From CAZCAC01 sp964496575 (GTDB lineage: Bacteria > Planctomycetota > UBA1135 > GCA-002686595): a DNA stretch of 29,124 bases. The notes under the pieces were generated by a model. That model was not told the DNA's origin. It did no database searches and saw only the letters and a program-made list of their open reading frames with translations. Positions 15,195-23,562 of this stretch are shown here, one piece after another; position 1 is the stretch's first letter; every line of letters begins with the position of its first letter. The stretch covers positions 1-29,124 of the forward strand of contig CAZCAC010000108.1 in NCBI GenBank assembly GCA_964496575.1, given 5' to 3'. A program made the translations under genes and the position numbers.

Positions 15195-15937
15195 CAGCGC
15201 ATCTCCTTCAGCCACTCGCCCAGGCCGCCCATCGTGGTGAACCTCAGGCCCATCTCACCGGCGAGCGCTCGGGCCTCCTCGACCCGCGCGGCCACCTCGC
15301 CGACGGGAATGCCGTCCAGCGACTCGGGCACCAGGGCCGCGCCGTGGTCGTACTCGATGTAGTCGACGGTGGCGACACCGTTCACGCCCTGCTCGGCCGC
15401 CCAGGCGACGAGCCGCGAGAGACCCTGGTAGGTCTGCGCGTTCAGCACGCAGTTGATCACCACGCCGGGGCCGGTGCCGAACTCGTTGCGCTGTGCCGTC
15501 AGCCGACGGAGGTTTCGCTCCAGGCGCGAGAAGGTGCCGCCCCGGCGGAGTGCACCGTACTGTTCGGGATCGGCGGTGTCGCAGCTGACGGTGATGCGCC
15601 GGAGTCGACTGAGCACCTCGAACTCCTCGTCGTTGAAGCGCTTGCACAGGTTGGTGGTCAGGCAGACGGGCACTCCACGCTCGAGCATCCGTCGCACGAG
15701 GTCGCACCACCCGGGGAGGATCGTCGTCTCCCCGTGTCCCGAGAGCTGCACTTCCTCGGGGCGCAGTCGTTCCAGTGATTCGATCAACCCCATCGGATCG
15801 AGCTCGAGGTCGCGCCCCTGGTAGTCGGGATGACTCACCGCGCAGTACACGCAACGGAGGTTGCAGCGGCTGGTCAGCTCCAGGAGGAACCGACGCGGTC
15901 GCATGCTCAGGAGGTCTTCGTCTTCGATCTTCCGCAC
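15194..15937 (-). CDS. Radical SAM enzyme
   Basis: A radical SAM domain of about 247 aa. The cluster motif SRCNLRCVYC (CxxxCxxC) is close to the N-terminus. It is followed by SGHGETTILPGW, corresponding to the GGE-type SAM-contact region, CLTTNLCKR, and ITVSCDTADPEQY, typical of peptide- or small-molecule-modifying radical SAM enzymes of the SPASM group. It lacks its own C-terminal SPASM domain; the next gene supplies one. The start is uncertain: GTG 15937 gives VRKIEDEDLLSMRPRR, and ATG 15904 gives MRPRRFLLEL. The longest frame (from 16045) runs through a palindrome and is unlikely. No Shine-Dalgarno sequence is seen at any of these, and GTG 15937 sits six bases after a TATCAT in the palindrome arm. 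Confidence 0.85.
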   Translation of the reverse strand: MRKIEDEDLLSMRPRRFLLELTSRCNLRCVYCAVSHPDYQGRDLELDPMGLIESLERLRPEEVQLSGHGETTILPGWCDLVRRMLERGVPVCLTTNLCKRFNDEEFEVLSRLRRITVSCDTADPEQYGALRRGGTFSRLERNLRRLTAQRNEFGTGPGVVINCVLNAQTYQGLSRLVAWAAEQGVNGVATVDYIEYDHGAALVPESLDGIPVGEVAARVEEARALAGEMGLRFTTMGGLGEWLKEMR

Positions 15938-15942
15938 GGCAG

Positions 15943-16043
15943 GATGATACGGAGTCGCACACCTTTCCGCACTTTTTCGACGAGCTGGTGCCGCACGCCA
16001 GCTTGTCGAAAAAGTGCGGAAACGTGTGCGACTCCGTATCATC
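15943..16043. repeat. 101-bp nearly perfect palindrome filling a divergent promoter gap
   Basis: The left arm (15943-15990) and right arm (15996-16043) pair over 48 positions with one true mismatch (15963/16023) and two G-T pairs (15982/16004 and 15989/15997), around a 5-nt centre CCGCA. The arms start GATGATACGGAGTCGCACAC and end next to the centre with AGCTGG. It occupies nearly all of the space between the divergent radical SAM gene and the UroD-family gene. Each arm ends outward in TATCAT, 6-8 bases before the likely GTG start of each gene. It may be a small mobile palindromic element, a bidirectional control site, or both. Confidence 0.9.
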
Positions 16044-16050
16044 ACGGCCA

Positions 16051-17169
16051 GTGCCTTCGATCGATCCCGCCTGGTTGGCGAAGAGCCGGGACAGCCGCGC
16101 CTTTCTCGAACGCCTCTGGCGCCTCGAGAACGACGAGCGCCCCGGCTTCGTGCTCGGCGACCTGGGGCCCGGCGGGGAGGGGATCGCCTCGGCCCTCTTT
16201 TCCGGTCGCGGCGAGCACGAGAGCCTGCGTGATCGTCTGCTCGACCCGGCGCGCTACCTGGAGGCGCAGCTGCGGGAGATCGAACAGCAGGTCGCGGTCG
16301 CCGGGGACTTCGTGCCGACCCTCTGTCCCTCTCTCGGGGTGGTCGCGATTCCCTCCGCCTTCGGCTGCGAGGTCGTCTGGTCGGAGGACGACTTTCCCGC
16401 GGCGAGACCGCTCTTCGCGGGGGATCCCGAGCGTCTCCTCGATCTCGATCCGCCTGCGGTGACCGACGGACTGCTCGGTCGGATCCTCGAGTACACCGCG
16501 TACTTCCGCGAGCAGACCGGCCTCCCGATCCGCGTGACCGACATCCAGGGGCCGCTCGACAGCGCGTCGCTGATCGCGGGGCACACCGAGTTCCTCCTGG
16601 CGATGCACACGGCGCCGGAGGCGGTCGAGCACCTGCTCGAGCTGGTCACCGATCTCACGCTCCGCTTCGTCCGCGCGCAGCGCGAGGCCGCCGGCGAGTT
16701 CGTGCCCTCGCTCTTCCAGCCGTGGATGCCCGACGGCCTGGGCATCAGCCTGAGCAACGACGACGGCGTGATGATCTCGGCGGAGTTTCACGATCGTTTT
16801 CACGTTCCCTGCGTGAATCGGATCTCGCGCGAGCTGGGCGGCGTGTACCTGCACTCCTGCGGGAACTGGCAGCACCTGCTGCCGAGCCTGGAGAAGATCG
16901 AGGGGTTGCGCGGGCTGGAATTCGGCGCCGGGGAGACGGACTTTCGCGCGGTGGCCGAGCGCTTCGGGGGGAAGGTGGTGCTGTCGACTCGCGTCGGGTT
17001 GAACCTCGACATTCACTTCCGCGGCATCGCTCACTACCTGCGCTCGATCCTCGAGCAGAGGACCACCAACCGCGGGCTGTTCATCCAGGTCGACGTCACC
17101 AACGGGATCCCCGGCGACGACTGGGTGGGGATCACGCGGGACGAGGTCTTCGAGCTCCTGGGGGTTTGA
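16051..17169 (+). CDS. Uroporphyrinogen decarboxylase (UroD/MtaA)-family protein
   Basis: A 372-aa protein of the UroD superfamily, which holds haem-pathway UroD and cobamide- or corrinoid-dependent methyltransferases (MtaA, CmuA). Family signs: VTDIQGPLDSASL, LLELVTDLTLRFV, a central ISAEFHDRFHVP segment and YLHSCGNWQHLLP with H268 and C270 at the place of the MtaA zinc ligands HxC. No later Cys is visible to act as the third ligand, and the UroD N-terminal RQAGR signature is absent, so neither classical activity is assured. The GTG at 16051 is the first start beyond the palindrome; a longer open frame upstream crosses the palindrome. Three bases separate it from the GH31 gene, suggesting one transcript and perhaps a role in sugar or methylated-substrate use (inference). 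Confidence 0.82.
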   Translation: MPSIDPAWLAKSRDSRAFLERLWRLENDERPGFVLGDLGPGGEGIASALFSGRGEHESLRDRLLDPARYLEAQLREIEQQVAVAGDFVPTLCPSLGVVAIPSAFGCEVVWSEDDFPAARPLFAGDPERLLDLDPPAVTDGLLGRILEYTAYFREQTGLPIRVTDIQGPLDSASLIAGHTEFLLAMHTAPEAVEHLLELVTDLTLRFVRAQREAAGEFVPSLFQPWMPDGLGISLSNDDGVMISAEFHDRFHVPCVNRISRELGGVYLHSCGNWQHLLPSLEKIEGLRGLEFGAGETDFRAVAERFGGKVVLSTRVGLNLDIHFRGIAHYLRSILEQRTTNRGLFIQVDVTNGIPGDDWVGITRDEVFELLGV

Positions 17170-17172
17170 GTC

Positions 17173-19209
17173 GTGAACGACAAGCCCGGTCCGAAGCGAG
17201 TACAGGAGCTCCTCTCCTGGTCCCGCGACGGCGAGGAGCTGATTCTGGAGGCGCGGCTGGAACACGGAGGACGAATCGAGATTCGCGCCACGCCGTGGTC
17301 CGCGCACGTCTGGCGGATCCGTTTCGGAGACGAGATGGCCACCGCCTCGCCGATCCTCGTCGAGCGGGAAGAGCCAGCCCCGTCCTGGTCGGTGGAAGAG
17401 GACGGAGAGCGGCTGCTCGCGCGGACCGAGGCGCTCTCCCTCGAGGTGCGCAGGCGCCCGTGGCGGATATCGTTCCTCGATGCCGCGGGGGCCGTCGTCT
17501 GCCGCGAGAACGTCGACGACGTCGACGTGCTCGGTGAGGCGTGCGCGCCCGTGCTGGAACTGGTCCCCGGCGAGCAGGGGGCGATCGAGTGCACGCGCGA
17601 GGGGCTGCTGCTCGCCCGCGACGAGCACCTCTACGGTCTCGGCGAGAAGTTCACCCCGCTGGACAAGCGCGGCCAGCGGATCGCCTCGTGGACCCGCGAC
17701 GCGCTCTGCACCACCACCGAGCTCGCGTACAAGAACGTGCCCTTCGTGCTCAGCACCGAGGGCTATGGCGTGTTCGTCCACACGTCGCGCCGCGTGGACT
17801 TCTCACTGGGAGCCGACTCCGTGCGGGCGTGGTCCTTCGAGGTCGAAGGGCCGGAGCTCGACTACTTCGTGATCCACGGGCCCACGATGGCCGGGGTTCT
17901 CGACCGCTACACGCAGCTCACCGGGCGGCCGGGCCTTCCGCCGAGGTGGTCCTTCGGCCTGTGGATGTCGGGGACCGGCGTCTACCGCACCCAGGAACAG
18001 ATCGAGATCATGGCCCGGGGGATGCACGAACGCGACATACCCTGCTCGGTGATCCACGTCGAACCGTGGTGGATGCGCTCGCGCAAGTACGCGGACTTCG
18101 TCTGGGACGACGAGGCCTTTCCCGACCCGAAGGGACTGGTTTCGCGCCTCGATGAGCTGGGCTACCGGCTCAGCCTCTACGAGCACCCGTACGTCTCGGT
18201 GGAGAGCGAGCTCTACGCCGAGGCTGCGGACCGGGGCTACTTCGCGCGCCGCCCGGACGGCGGGGTCTACGTGATCGAGTACGGCCTGTCCAAGGCCTCG
18301 CGCCCGGGGGAGGAGGCGCCGACCCCGGCGGACACCTGGAACGCGCCGGTGGCGATCGTCGACTTCACCAATCCCGCGGCGAAGCGCTGGTACCAGGAGT
18401 TGCACCGGCCCTTGCTCGAGCTGGGCGTCGCCGCGTTCAAGACCGACTTCGGCGAGAACGTGCCGGCCGACGCGTGCTTCGCCGACGGCAGTACCGGCGC
18501 GACGATGCACAACCTCTATCCGCTGCTCTACAACCAGGCGGTGTACGAGATCACCGAGGAAGTCACCGGCGAGGGGATCGTCTGGAGCCGCTCCGGCTGG
18601 GCGGGGAGCCAGCGCTACCCGACGTGCTGGGGCGGCGATCCGGTGTGCGACTGGGACAGCCTCGCGGCGACGCTGCGCGGCGGGCTATCCCTCGGGTTGT
18701 CGGGGATTCCCTTCTGGAGCCACGACGTCGGCGGCTACCACGGCACCCCGGACGAGCGCCTCTACATCCGCTGGTTGCAGTTGGGCTTCTTCTCGCCGCA
18801 CGTCCGCTGCCACGGCGAGAGCCCGCGCGAGCCGTGGCGCTTCGGCGAACGGGCCGTGTCGATCTTCCGCAAGTACGCGAAGCTGCGGCAGCGGCTGATG
18901 CCCTACCTGTGGGCCGAGGCGCGGGAATCCTGCCGGACGGGACTGCCCCTGATGCGCGCACTGGTCCTCGAGTGGCCGGACGATCCGGTTGCCTGGTCGA
19001 TCGACGACGAGTTCCTGTTCGGCAGTTCCCTGCTGGTCGCTCCCGTGCTGGACGCGACCGATCGCCGCCGCATCTGGTTCCCGCCGGGGCGTTGGATCGA
19101 CTTCTGGAGCGATGCGGTGTACGAGGGCGAGCGCTGGCTGGAGTACGACGCGCCGCTGGAGACGCTGCCGCTGTTCGAGCGCAGCCACGCGGCTCTGATG
19201 TGGTCGTAG
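17173..19209 (+). CDS. Glycoside hydrolase family 31 (alpha-xylosidase/alpha-glucosidase, YicI-like)
   Basis: A 678-aa GH31 enzyme with the expected layout: an N-terminal beta-sandwich (about 1-240, with LYGLGEKFTPLDKRG), a (beta/alpha)8 barrel, and a C-terminal beta domain. Catalytic nucleophile D425 lies in AAFKTDFGENVP and acid/base D489 in CWGGDPVCDW. Other barrel marks are WMSGTGVYRT, HVEPWWM, RSGWAGSQRYP, HDVGGYHG and HVRCHGESPREPW. The KTDFGE and CWGGD forms resemble alpha-xylosidases such as YicI, so alpha-xyloside or alpha-glucoside release is likely. No signal peptide is visible, suggesting cytoplasmic action on imported oligosaccharide. GTG 17173 follows the UroD-family stop by three bases. 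Substrate specificity remains inferred. Confidence 0.93.
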   Translation: MNDKPGPKRVQELLSWSRDGEELILEARLEHGGRIEIRATPWSAHVWRIRFGDEMATASPILVEREEPAPSWSVEEDGERLLARTEALSLEVRRRPWRISFLDAAGAVVCRENVDDVDVLGEACAPVLELVPGEQGAIECTREGLLLARDEHLYGLGEKFTPLDKRGQRIASWTRDALCTTTELAYKNVPFVLSTEGYGVFVHTSRRVDFSLGADSVRAWSFEVEGPELDYFVIHGPTMAGVLDRYTQLTGRPGLPPRWSFGLWMSGTGVYRTQEQIEIMARGMHERDIPCSVIHVEPWWMRSRKYADFVWDDEAFPDPKGLVSRLDELGYRLSLYEHPYVSVESELYAEAADRGYFARRPDGGVYVIEYGLSKASRPGEEAPTPADTWNAPVAIVDFTNPAAKRWYQELHRPLLELGVAAFKTDFGENVPADACFADGSTGATMHNLYPLLYNQAVYEITEEVTGEGIVWSRSGWAGSQRYPTCWGGDPVCDWDSLAATLRGGLSLGLSGIPFWSHDVGGYHGTPDERLYIRWLQLGFFSPHVRCHGESPREPWRFGERAVSIFRKYAKLRQRLMPYLWAEARESCRTGLPLMRALVLEWPDDPVAWSIDDEFLFGSSLLVAPVLDATDRRRIWFPPGRWIDFWSDAVYEGERWLEYDAPLETLPLFERSHAALMWS

Positions 19210-19354
19210 CTCGGCATCAAGGCCTGCGCAGCCGTGCTTCAGGCTGAGTTCGAGTAGAGAATCCAGAGCCAAGAACACAGATCACCGGAATCCCCTGCAC
19301 GCATTCAATGAGTTCGAGCAGAATGAACGAAGCCGAGAGAAGAGGATTCCGACG

Positions 19355-21064
19355 ATGAGATACCTGTTGCCTGGCATCCTTCTGCTAGTTCCTTTCACGT
19401 CGACCGCCACTCCAGAGGGCGAAGGGGAGCGGACCGATTCGAGGGCCTGGATCGAGGAGGCTAAACTCCTGGCGAGTGACGGTGGGAACGATAACCTCTT
19501 CGGCTTTGCCGTCGACCTTGAGGGAGACACCGCGATCGTCGGAGCGAGGGGCCTCTATTATGGCTCGGTTTACGTGTTCGTGCGGACGGGCTTCCTCTGG
19601 ACCTTGCAGCAGAAGTTGGTCCCCGCCGCCGGGGACCACGGCTACCACTTCGGCTCTTCCGTCGACATCGACGGGGACACGGCAGTGATCGGCTGGTCGA
19701 ACGATGACGATGCAGGGGAATCGGCGGGTTCGACGTGCGTCTACGTCCGTTCGGGGACGACCTGGAACCAGCAGGCCAAGCTCCTCGCGAGTGACGCGAA
19801 CGAGTACGATTTCTTTGGATTCGACGTCGCTCTCGATGGCGACACGCTCGTGATCGGCACGGCTTCACAGGACCTCGGCCTCTGGGCCGGCTCCGCATTC
19901 GTGTTCGTGCGGTCGGGCTCGACCTGGATCGAGCAGGCCAAGTTCGTCGCGGACGATCCAGCGGATCACGATTTCTTCGGCTGCTCCGTGGCGATCTGCG
20001 AGGATGTCGCCCTGGTCGGCTCGCGGGGGAGAAATGACAGCTACCCGAACGCGGGCGCCGTCTACGTCTTCGTGCGCTCGGGTACGAGCTGGAGCCTGGA
20101 AACCAAGCTCCTCGCCGGCGACGGAAGCGAGGGCGACTTGTTCGGCACCTCCGTGAGCCTCGACGGCGACCGAGCACTGGTCGGAGCACCCTGCCACGAG
20201 GGCACGGCCTTCAGGACCGGCGCGGCGTACATCTTCGAACGCCTCGGCACGACTTGGAGGCAGCGAGGCAAGCTCGTCGCCGGGAATCTGCGGAAGGCGG
20301 ACCGCTTCGGCAGTTCCGTCGCCATCGAAGGCGACCGGGCGATCATCGGCGTGGACCCCGAGGGGGTGTTCTCGGAGCTGGGCCTGGGCTCGGCCTACGT
20401 GTTCGACTGGACGGGGACTACCTGGACCGAGCAAGCCATGCTGGTGACGGAGGATGTCGAACGGTTGGACGATTTCGGGACGGCCATCTCCATCTCCGGC
20501 AACTCGATTCTGGTCGGAGCGCAAGGCAATGACGACCTTGGCCATAATTCGGGTTCCGCCTACGTGTTCTCCCTTGTGAGGCCTCCAGGGGTCGGCTACT
20601 GCTTCGGTGATCCCTCGAGCGGCACACCCTGTCCGTGCGGCAACGACAACGACGGCAGCGTGCCAGGCTCGGGTTGCGACAACGGAGCATTCCCTTCCGG
20701 GGCGCAGCTCACCGGCAGCGGCATTGCCAGCGCGGGGAACGACTCCCTGGTTCTGAGCGCGACGCACCAGGAGCCGTACAACACCGGCCTCTACTTCCAG
20801 GCGCGGAACGATCTCTCCCCTGGCGTGATCTGGGGGAACGGCCTGCGCTGCGCCGGCGGCGGTGAGGTGCGGTTGCAGGTGCGGATGGCCGACGGTGAAG
20901 GCAACTCGCACACGACCATCACCCTCGGTGCCAGGGGAGGTGTAGCGCCGGGCGATACGTGCTACTACCAGCTGTGGTACCGCACGAGCTTCTTCCCACC
21001 TTGCGGCTCCGGGGTCGGTGAGTTCAACACGACCAACGGATACGTTCTCACCTGGCATCGGTGA
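19355..21064 (+). CDS. Secreted seven-bladed FG-GAP-like repeat protein with shared C-terminal tail (copy 1)
   Basis: A 569-aa exported protein. Residues 1-20 are a signal peptide. Seven repeats of about 50-55 residues follow, with the pattern W..Q.KL.A.D....D.FG.SV.L.GD.A.VG......G.AYVF.R.G. This is an FG-GAP/integrin-alpha-like beta-propeller pattern, and seven units would close one propeller. The last about 160 residues form the tail domain shared with the proteins at 4358 and 21064 (GYCFGDPSSGTPCPC, NDNDGSVPGSGCDNG, WGNGLRCAGG, YQLWYR, NGYVLTW). The start is supported by AGAGG at 19341-19345, nine bases before ATG. Likely extracellular or surface-associated; ligand unknown. The stop TGA overlaps the next gene's ATG. 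Confidence 0.88.
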   Translation: MRYLLPGILLLVPFTSTATPEGEGERTDSRAWIEEAKLLASDGGNDNLFGFAVDLEGDTAIVGARGLYYGSVYVFVRTGFLWTLQQKLVPAAGDHGYHFGSSVDIDGDTAVIGWSNDDDAGESAGSTCVYVRSGTTWNQQAKLLASDANEYDFFGFDVALDGDTLVIGTASQDLGLWAGSAFVFVRSGSTWIEQAKFVADDPADHDFFGCSVAICEDVALVGSRGRNDSYPNAGAVYVFVRSGTSWSLETKLLAGDGSEGDLFGTSVSLDGDRALVGAPCHEGTAFRTGAAYIFERLGTTWRQRGKLVAGNLRKADRFGSSVAIEGDRAIIGVDPEGVFSELGLGSAYVFDWTGTTWTEQAMLVTEDVERLDDFGTAISISGNSILVGAQGNDDLGHNSGSAYVFSLVRPPGVGYCFGDPSSGTPCPCGNDNDGSVPGSGCDNGAFPSGAQLTGSGIASAGNDSLVLSATHQEPYNTGLYFQARNDLSPGVIWGNGLRCAGGGEVRLQVRMADGEGNSHTTITLGARGGVAPGDTCYYQLWYRTSFFPPCGSGVGEFNTTNGYVLTWHR

Positions 21065-22779
21065 TGATGAAGACCCTCCTTTGCACGGTTCTCGCCCTGT
21101 TCACCTCGGCACCGATTCTCGCCTCGGGAAGCGAGGGGGGAGGTCGTGATTCCAAGACCTGGGTCGAGGAGGAGAAGCTCCTGGCGGGCGACGGGGGTGC
21201 CTTCGACAGTTTCGGCCTCGCTGTGGCCCTCGACGAGGACACGGCGATCATCGCGGCGAAGGGAGACGGTACACTGGGCACCGCCTACGTGTTCGTGCGC
21301 ATCGGTTCCACCTGGAGCGAGCAGGCGAAGCTCGTCCCGGCCGACGGGAGTACTGGCGGCGGGTATGGCCACTCCGTCGCCATCGACGGGGATACGGTTC
21401 TGGTCGGCCGGAGAGACGATGATGAGGCGGGATCGCAAGCCGGATCGGTCCACGTCTACATCCGCTCAGGCACGGCCTGGAGCGAGCAGGCCAAGCTCCT
21501 GGCCCGAGATGCGGGAGCGGCTGATCTCTTCGGGACGTCGGTTGCTCTCGACGGTGACACGGCGCTGATCGGAGCTTGCCACGACGACCATCACGGAGCA
21601 TCGGGCGCCGGGTCGGCGTACGTATTCGTGAGATCGGGCACGACCTGGAGCCAGCACGCGAAGCTCGTCGCGGACGACGCGCAGGCCGAAGATGACTTCG
21701 GCTGGTCTGTTTCGATCAGCGGCGACACCGCCCTGGTCGGGGCGCCGGGTGGCGATGATTCGCACTGGGAGGCGGGCTCGGCCTACGTCTTCGTCTGGTC
21801 GGGTACGAGCTGGAACCAGCAGGCCAAGCTCCTCGCCGGTAGTCCGGAATACCACAGCGCTCTCGGCTTCATCGTGTCGATCTCAGGCGACACCGCCATG
21901 TTGGGCGCGCCCAACAGGTATTTCGGTAGCCACGCCAAGGTCGGCGCGGTGCACGTTTTCGAGCGGTCGGGCACGATCTGGAACGAGCAGGCCCTGCTCA
22001 TGGCAAGCGACCTGGCCGCCGGGCAGCACTTCGGCAGCCACCTGGCCCTCTCCGGCGACCGGGCGGTTATCGGTCGGCATGTGAGCACGGAATCGATGCC
22101 GACCGTGGCGTACATCTTCGAGCGGCAGGGGCACGTCTGGGAGCAACAGGCCAAGCTCGAGGCGCACGATGGCGAGGCGGAGGATTACTTCGGGATTTCC
22201 GTCTCCGTCTCCGGCGACTCGGCGCTGGTCGGGGCGTTCGCCGACGATGACCTCGGACCCACCTCGGGTTCCGCCTACGTCTTCTCCCACCTCGATCCTC
22301 CGGGAAGCGGCTACTGTTTCGGCGATCCCGGGAGCGGCACGCCTTGCCCTTGTGACAACGACAACGACGGCAGCGTGCCCGGCTCGGGTTGCGACAACGG
22401 TGTCTTCTCCTCCGGTGCGAAGCTCGTCGGAATCGGCAGGGCGAGTGTCAGCGACGACAGCGTGGTGCTGCTCGCGAGGAACCTGGACCCTCACCTGGGG
22501 GGCCTCTACTACCAGGGGACCACCGACCTGACGCCGGGGCTGGTCTGGGGCGGCGGCTTACGCTGCACCGGAGGCGCCATCAAGCGGCTTCAGGTGCGCT
22601 TCGCCGACGGGACGGGCTCCTCGAGCACCACGATTCCGATCGCGACCAAGGGAGGGGTGAGCGCCGGGGACACGACGTACTACCAACTGTGGTATCGCGC
22701 CACCACGGCTCCGCCTTGCGGGTCGGGGGTGAGTGAGTTCAATGCTTCGAATGGGTATGTCGTGACCTGGGTGCCGTGA
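21064..22779 (+). CDS. Secreted seven-bladed FG-GAP-like repeat protein with shared C-terminal tail (copy 2)
   Basis: A 571-aa tandem paralogue of the preceding protein. It has a signal peptide (KTLLCTVLALFTSAPILASG), seven FG-GAP-like repeats (for example W.EQAKLLARDAG..DLFGTSVALDGDTALIG) and the same C-terminal tail (GYCFGDPGSGTPCPC, NDNDGSVPGSGCDNG, WGGGLRCTGG, YQLWYR, NGYVVTW). The sequence is diverged from copy 1 but keeps domain order and length, so duplication is not very recent. Start choices are GTG 21061, ATG 21064 and ATG 21067. ATG 21064 forms a TGATG overlap with the previous stop and was chosen; the difference is one or two residues. Probable extracellular partner or variant of copy 1; function unknown. 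Confidence 0.87.
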   Translation: MMKTLLCTVLALFTSAPILASGSEGGGRDSKTWVEEEKLLAGDGGAFDSFGLAVALDEDTAIIAAKGDGTLGTAYVFVRIGSTWSEQAKLVPADGSTGGGYGHSVAIDGDTVLVGRRDDDEAGSQAGSVHVYIRSGTAWSEQAKLLARDAGAADLFGTSVALDGDTALIGACHDDHHGASGAGSAYVFVRSGTTWSQHAKLVADDAQAEDDFGWSVSISGDTALVGAPGGDDSHWEAGSAYVFVWSGTSWNQQAKLLAGSPEYHSALGFIVSISGDTAMLGAPNRYFGSHAKVGAVHVFERSGTIWNEQALLMASDLAAGQHFGSHLALSGDRAVIGRHVSTESMPTVAYIFERQGHVWEQQAKLEAHDGEAEDYFGISVSVSGDSALVGAFADDDLGPTSGSAYVFSHLDPPGSGYCFGDPGSGTPCPCDNDNDGSVPGSGCDNGVFSSGAKLVGIGRASVSDDSVVLLARNLDPHLGGLYYQGTTDLTPGLVWGGGLRCTGGAIKRLQVRFADGTGSSSTTIPIATKGGVSAGDTTYYQLWYRATTAPPCGSGVSEFNASNGYVVTWVP

Positions 22780-22919
22780 CGTCTTGTGACGGGCAGAACG
22801 AAACCGCCAGGCCGTCGGTCAGGTTGAGCCGGGCGGGACCAGCTCCCGCTCTTCACCCGCGAAGGGATGTAAGTCGCCTTGGATTCGGAGTCCGCCGAGA
22901 ACAGCTCGTCGGACGATTG
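22780..22919. other. Intergenic gap between convergent genes, weak hairpin only
   Basis: A 140-nt gap downstream of both the second FG-GAP gene and the small exported protein. The only structure noticed is a stem GCGGGA (22833-22838)/TCCCGC (22844-22849), extendable by one wobble and one further pair, without a T-run. It might act as a terminator, but support is weak. Confidence 0.25.
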
Positions 22920-23423
22920 CTAGAACACGACCTCGTACCCTTCGACTACGAGGTGCTCCCGAGGGTCGGTGCCCGAATGAGGGTGTCGTTCGAGCACGGC
23001 TGACAGGTTCAGCGATCCGGTCGCACCGTCCCAGGCGAAGACCACGGTGCGGACTCCGGTGGCGTCGACACTGGTCTGCGGGAGCACGCCCGGGATGGAG
23101 CTGTCGATCGCCAGCCTGAGCTCACCCAGCGGCATCAGGACCGTTCCGTTCAGCGCCGTATGCGTCGCGATGACATCGCGCCGCCCGTCGGGCCCCAGGA
23201 CCAGCACGTCTCCCAGTACGATCGGAGTGGTGAAGCTGGTGTTGATCAGGTGGCAAGTCGTATCGATGTGATACCAGTTGCCGCTCAGGTCGACGTACTC
23301 GGCGCGAACTCCTTCGAGGTGGGTGATCGGGCTCGGTTCCGCGCCACCGCGCGTCGCCACGACCGAGAGGGCGAACAGCAGGATGGCACCGGAAAAGCAG
23401 GAGAGCAGGATCTTCTTGTTCAT
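22920..23423 (-). CDS. Small exported protein of unknown function
   Basis: A 167-aa protein with an N-terminal signal peptide (KKILLSCFSGAILLFALSVVA). The mature part has a beta-rich pattern: AEYVDLSGNWYHIDTTCHLINTS, VLGDVLVLGPDG, a Leu/Val-rich middle, and the C-terminal EHLVVEGYEVVF. There is one Cys in the mature part. I recognise no family; it might be a small beta-sandwich secreted or periplasmic protein. A GAGGAG about ten bases upstream of the ATG supports the start. It lies on the same strand just downstream of the mrp operon, separated by 139 nt, so it probably has its own promoter or reads through from mrpG. Coding status is judged from signal peptide, ribosome site and length. Confidence 0.7.
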   Translation of the reverse strand: MNKKILLSCFSGAILLFALSVVATRGGAEPSPITHLEGVRAEYVDLSGNWYHIDTTCHLINTSFTTPIVLGDVLVLGPDGRRDVIATHTALNGTVLMPLGELRLAIDSSIPGVLPQTSVDATGVRTVVFAWDGATGSLNLSAVLERHPHSGTDPREHLVVEGYEVVF

Positions 23424-23562
23424 GGCGGGTCACTCCTCGTCAGCGAGGGGTTGGTTCGGGCGCGATCGACGGACACACCACGATCTTAGTCCGGATTCCA
23501 GCATCCTGCGACCGGCGACTCACGAGTCGGCCACGGTGGTGCCCGGAAGGCGACCGGCGCTG

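Noticed and set aside
15775..16050. Open extension upstream of the UroD-family gene, crossing the palindrome
   Set aside because: It overlaps the radical SAM gene antisense and has low-complexity Ser/Arg content; the family-like sequence begins at GTG 16051.
19245..19318. 10-base direct repeat TGAGTTCGAG (19245-19254 and 19309-19318) upstream of the first FG-GAP gene
   Set aside because: Only two copies, 54 bases apart, without symmetry or a clear promoter context; it could be chance.
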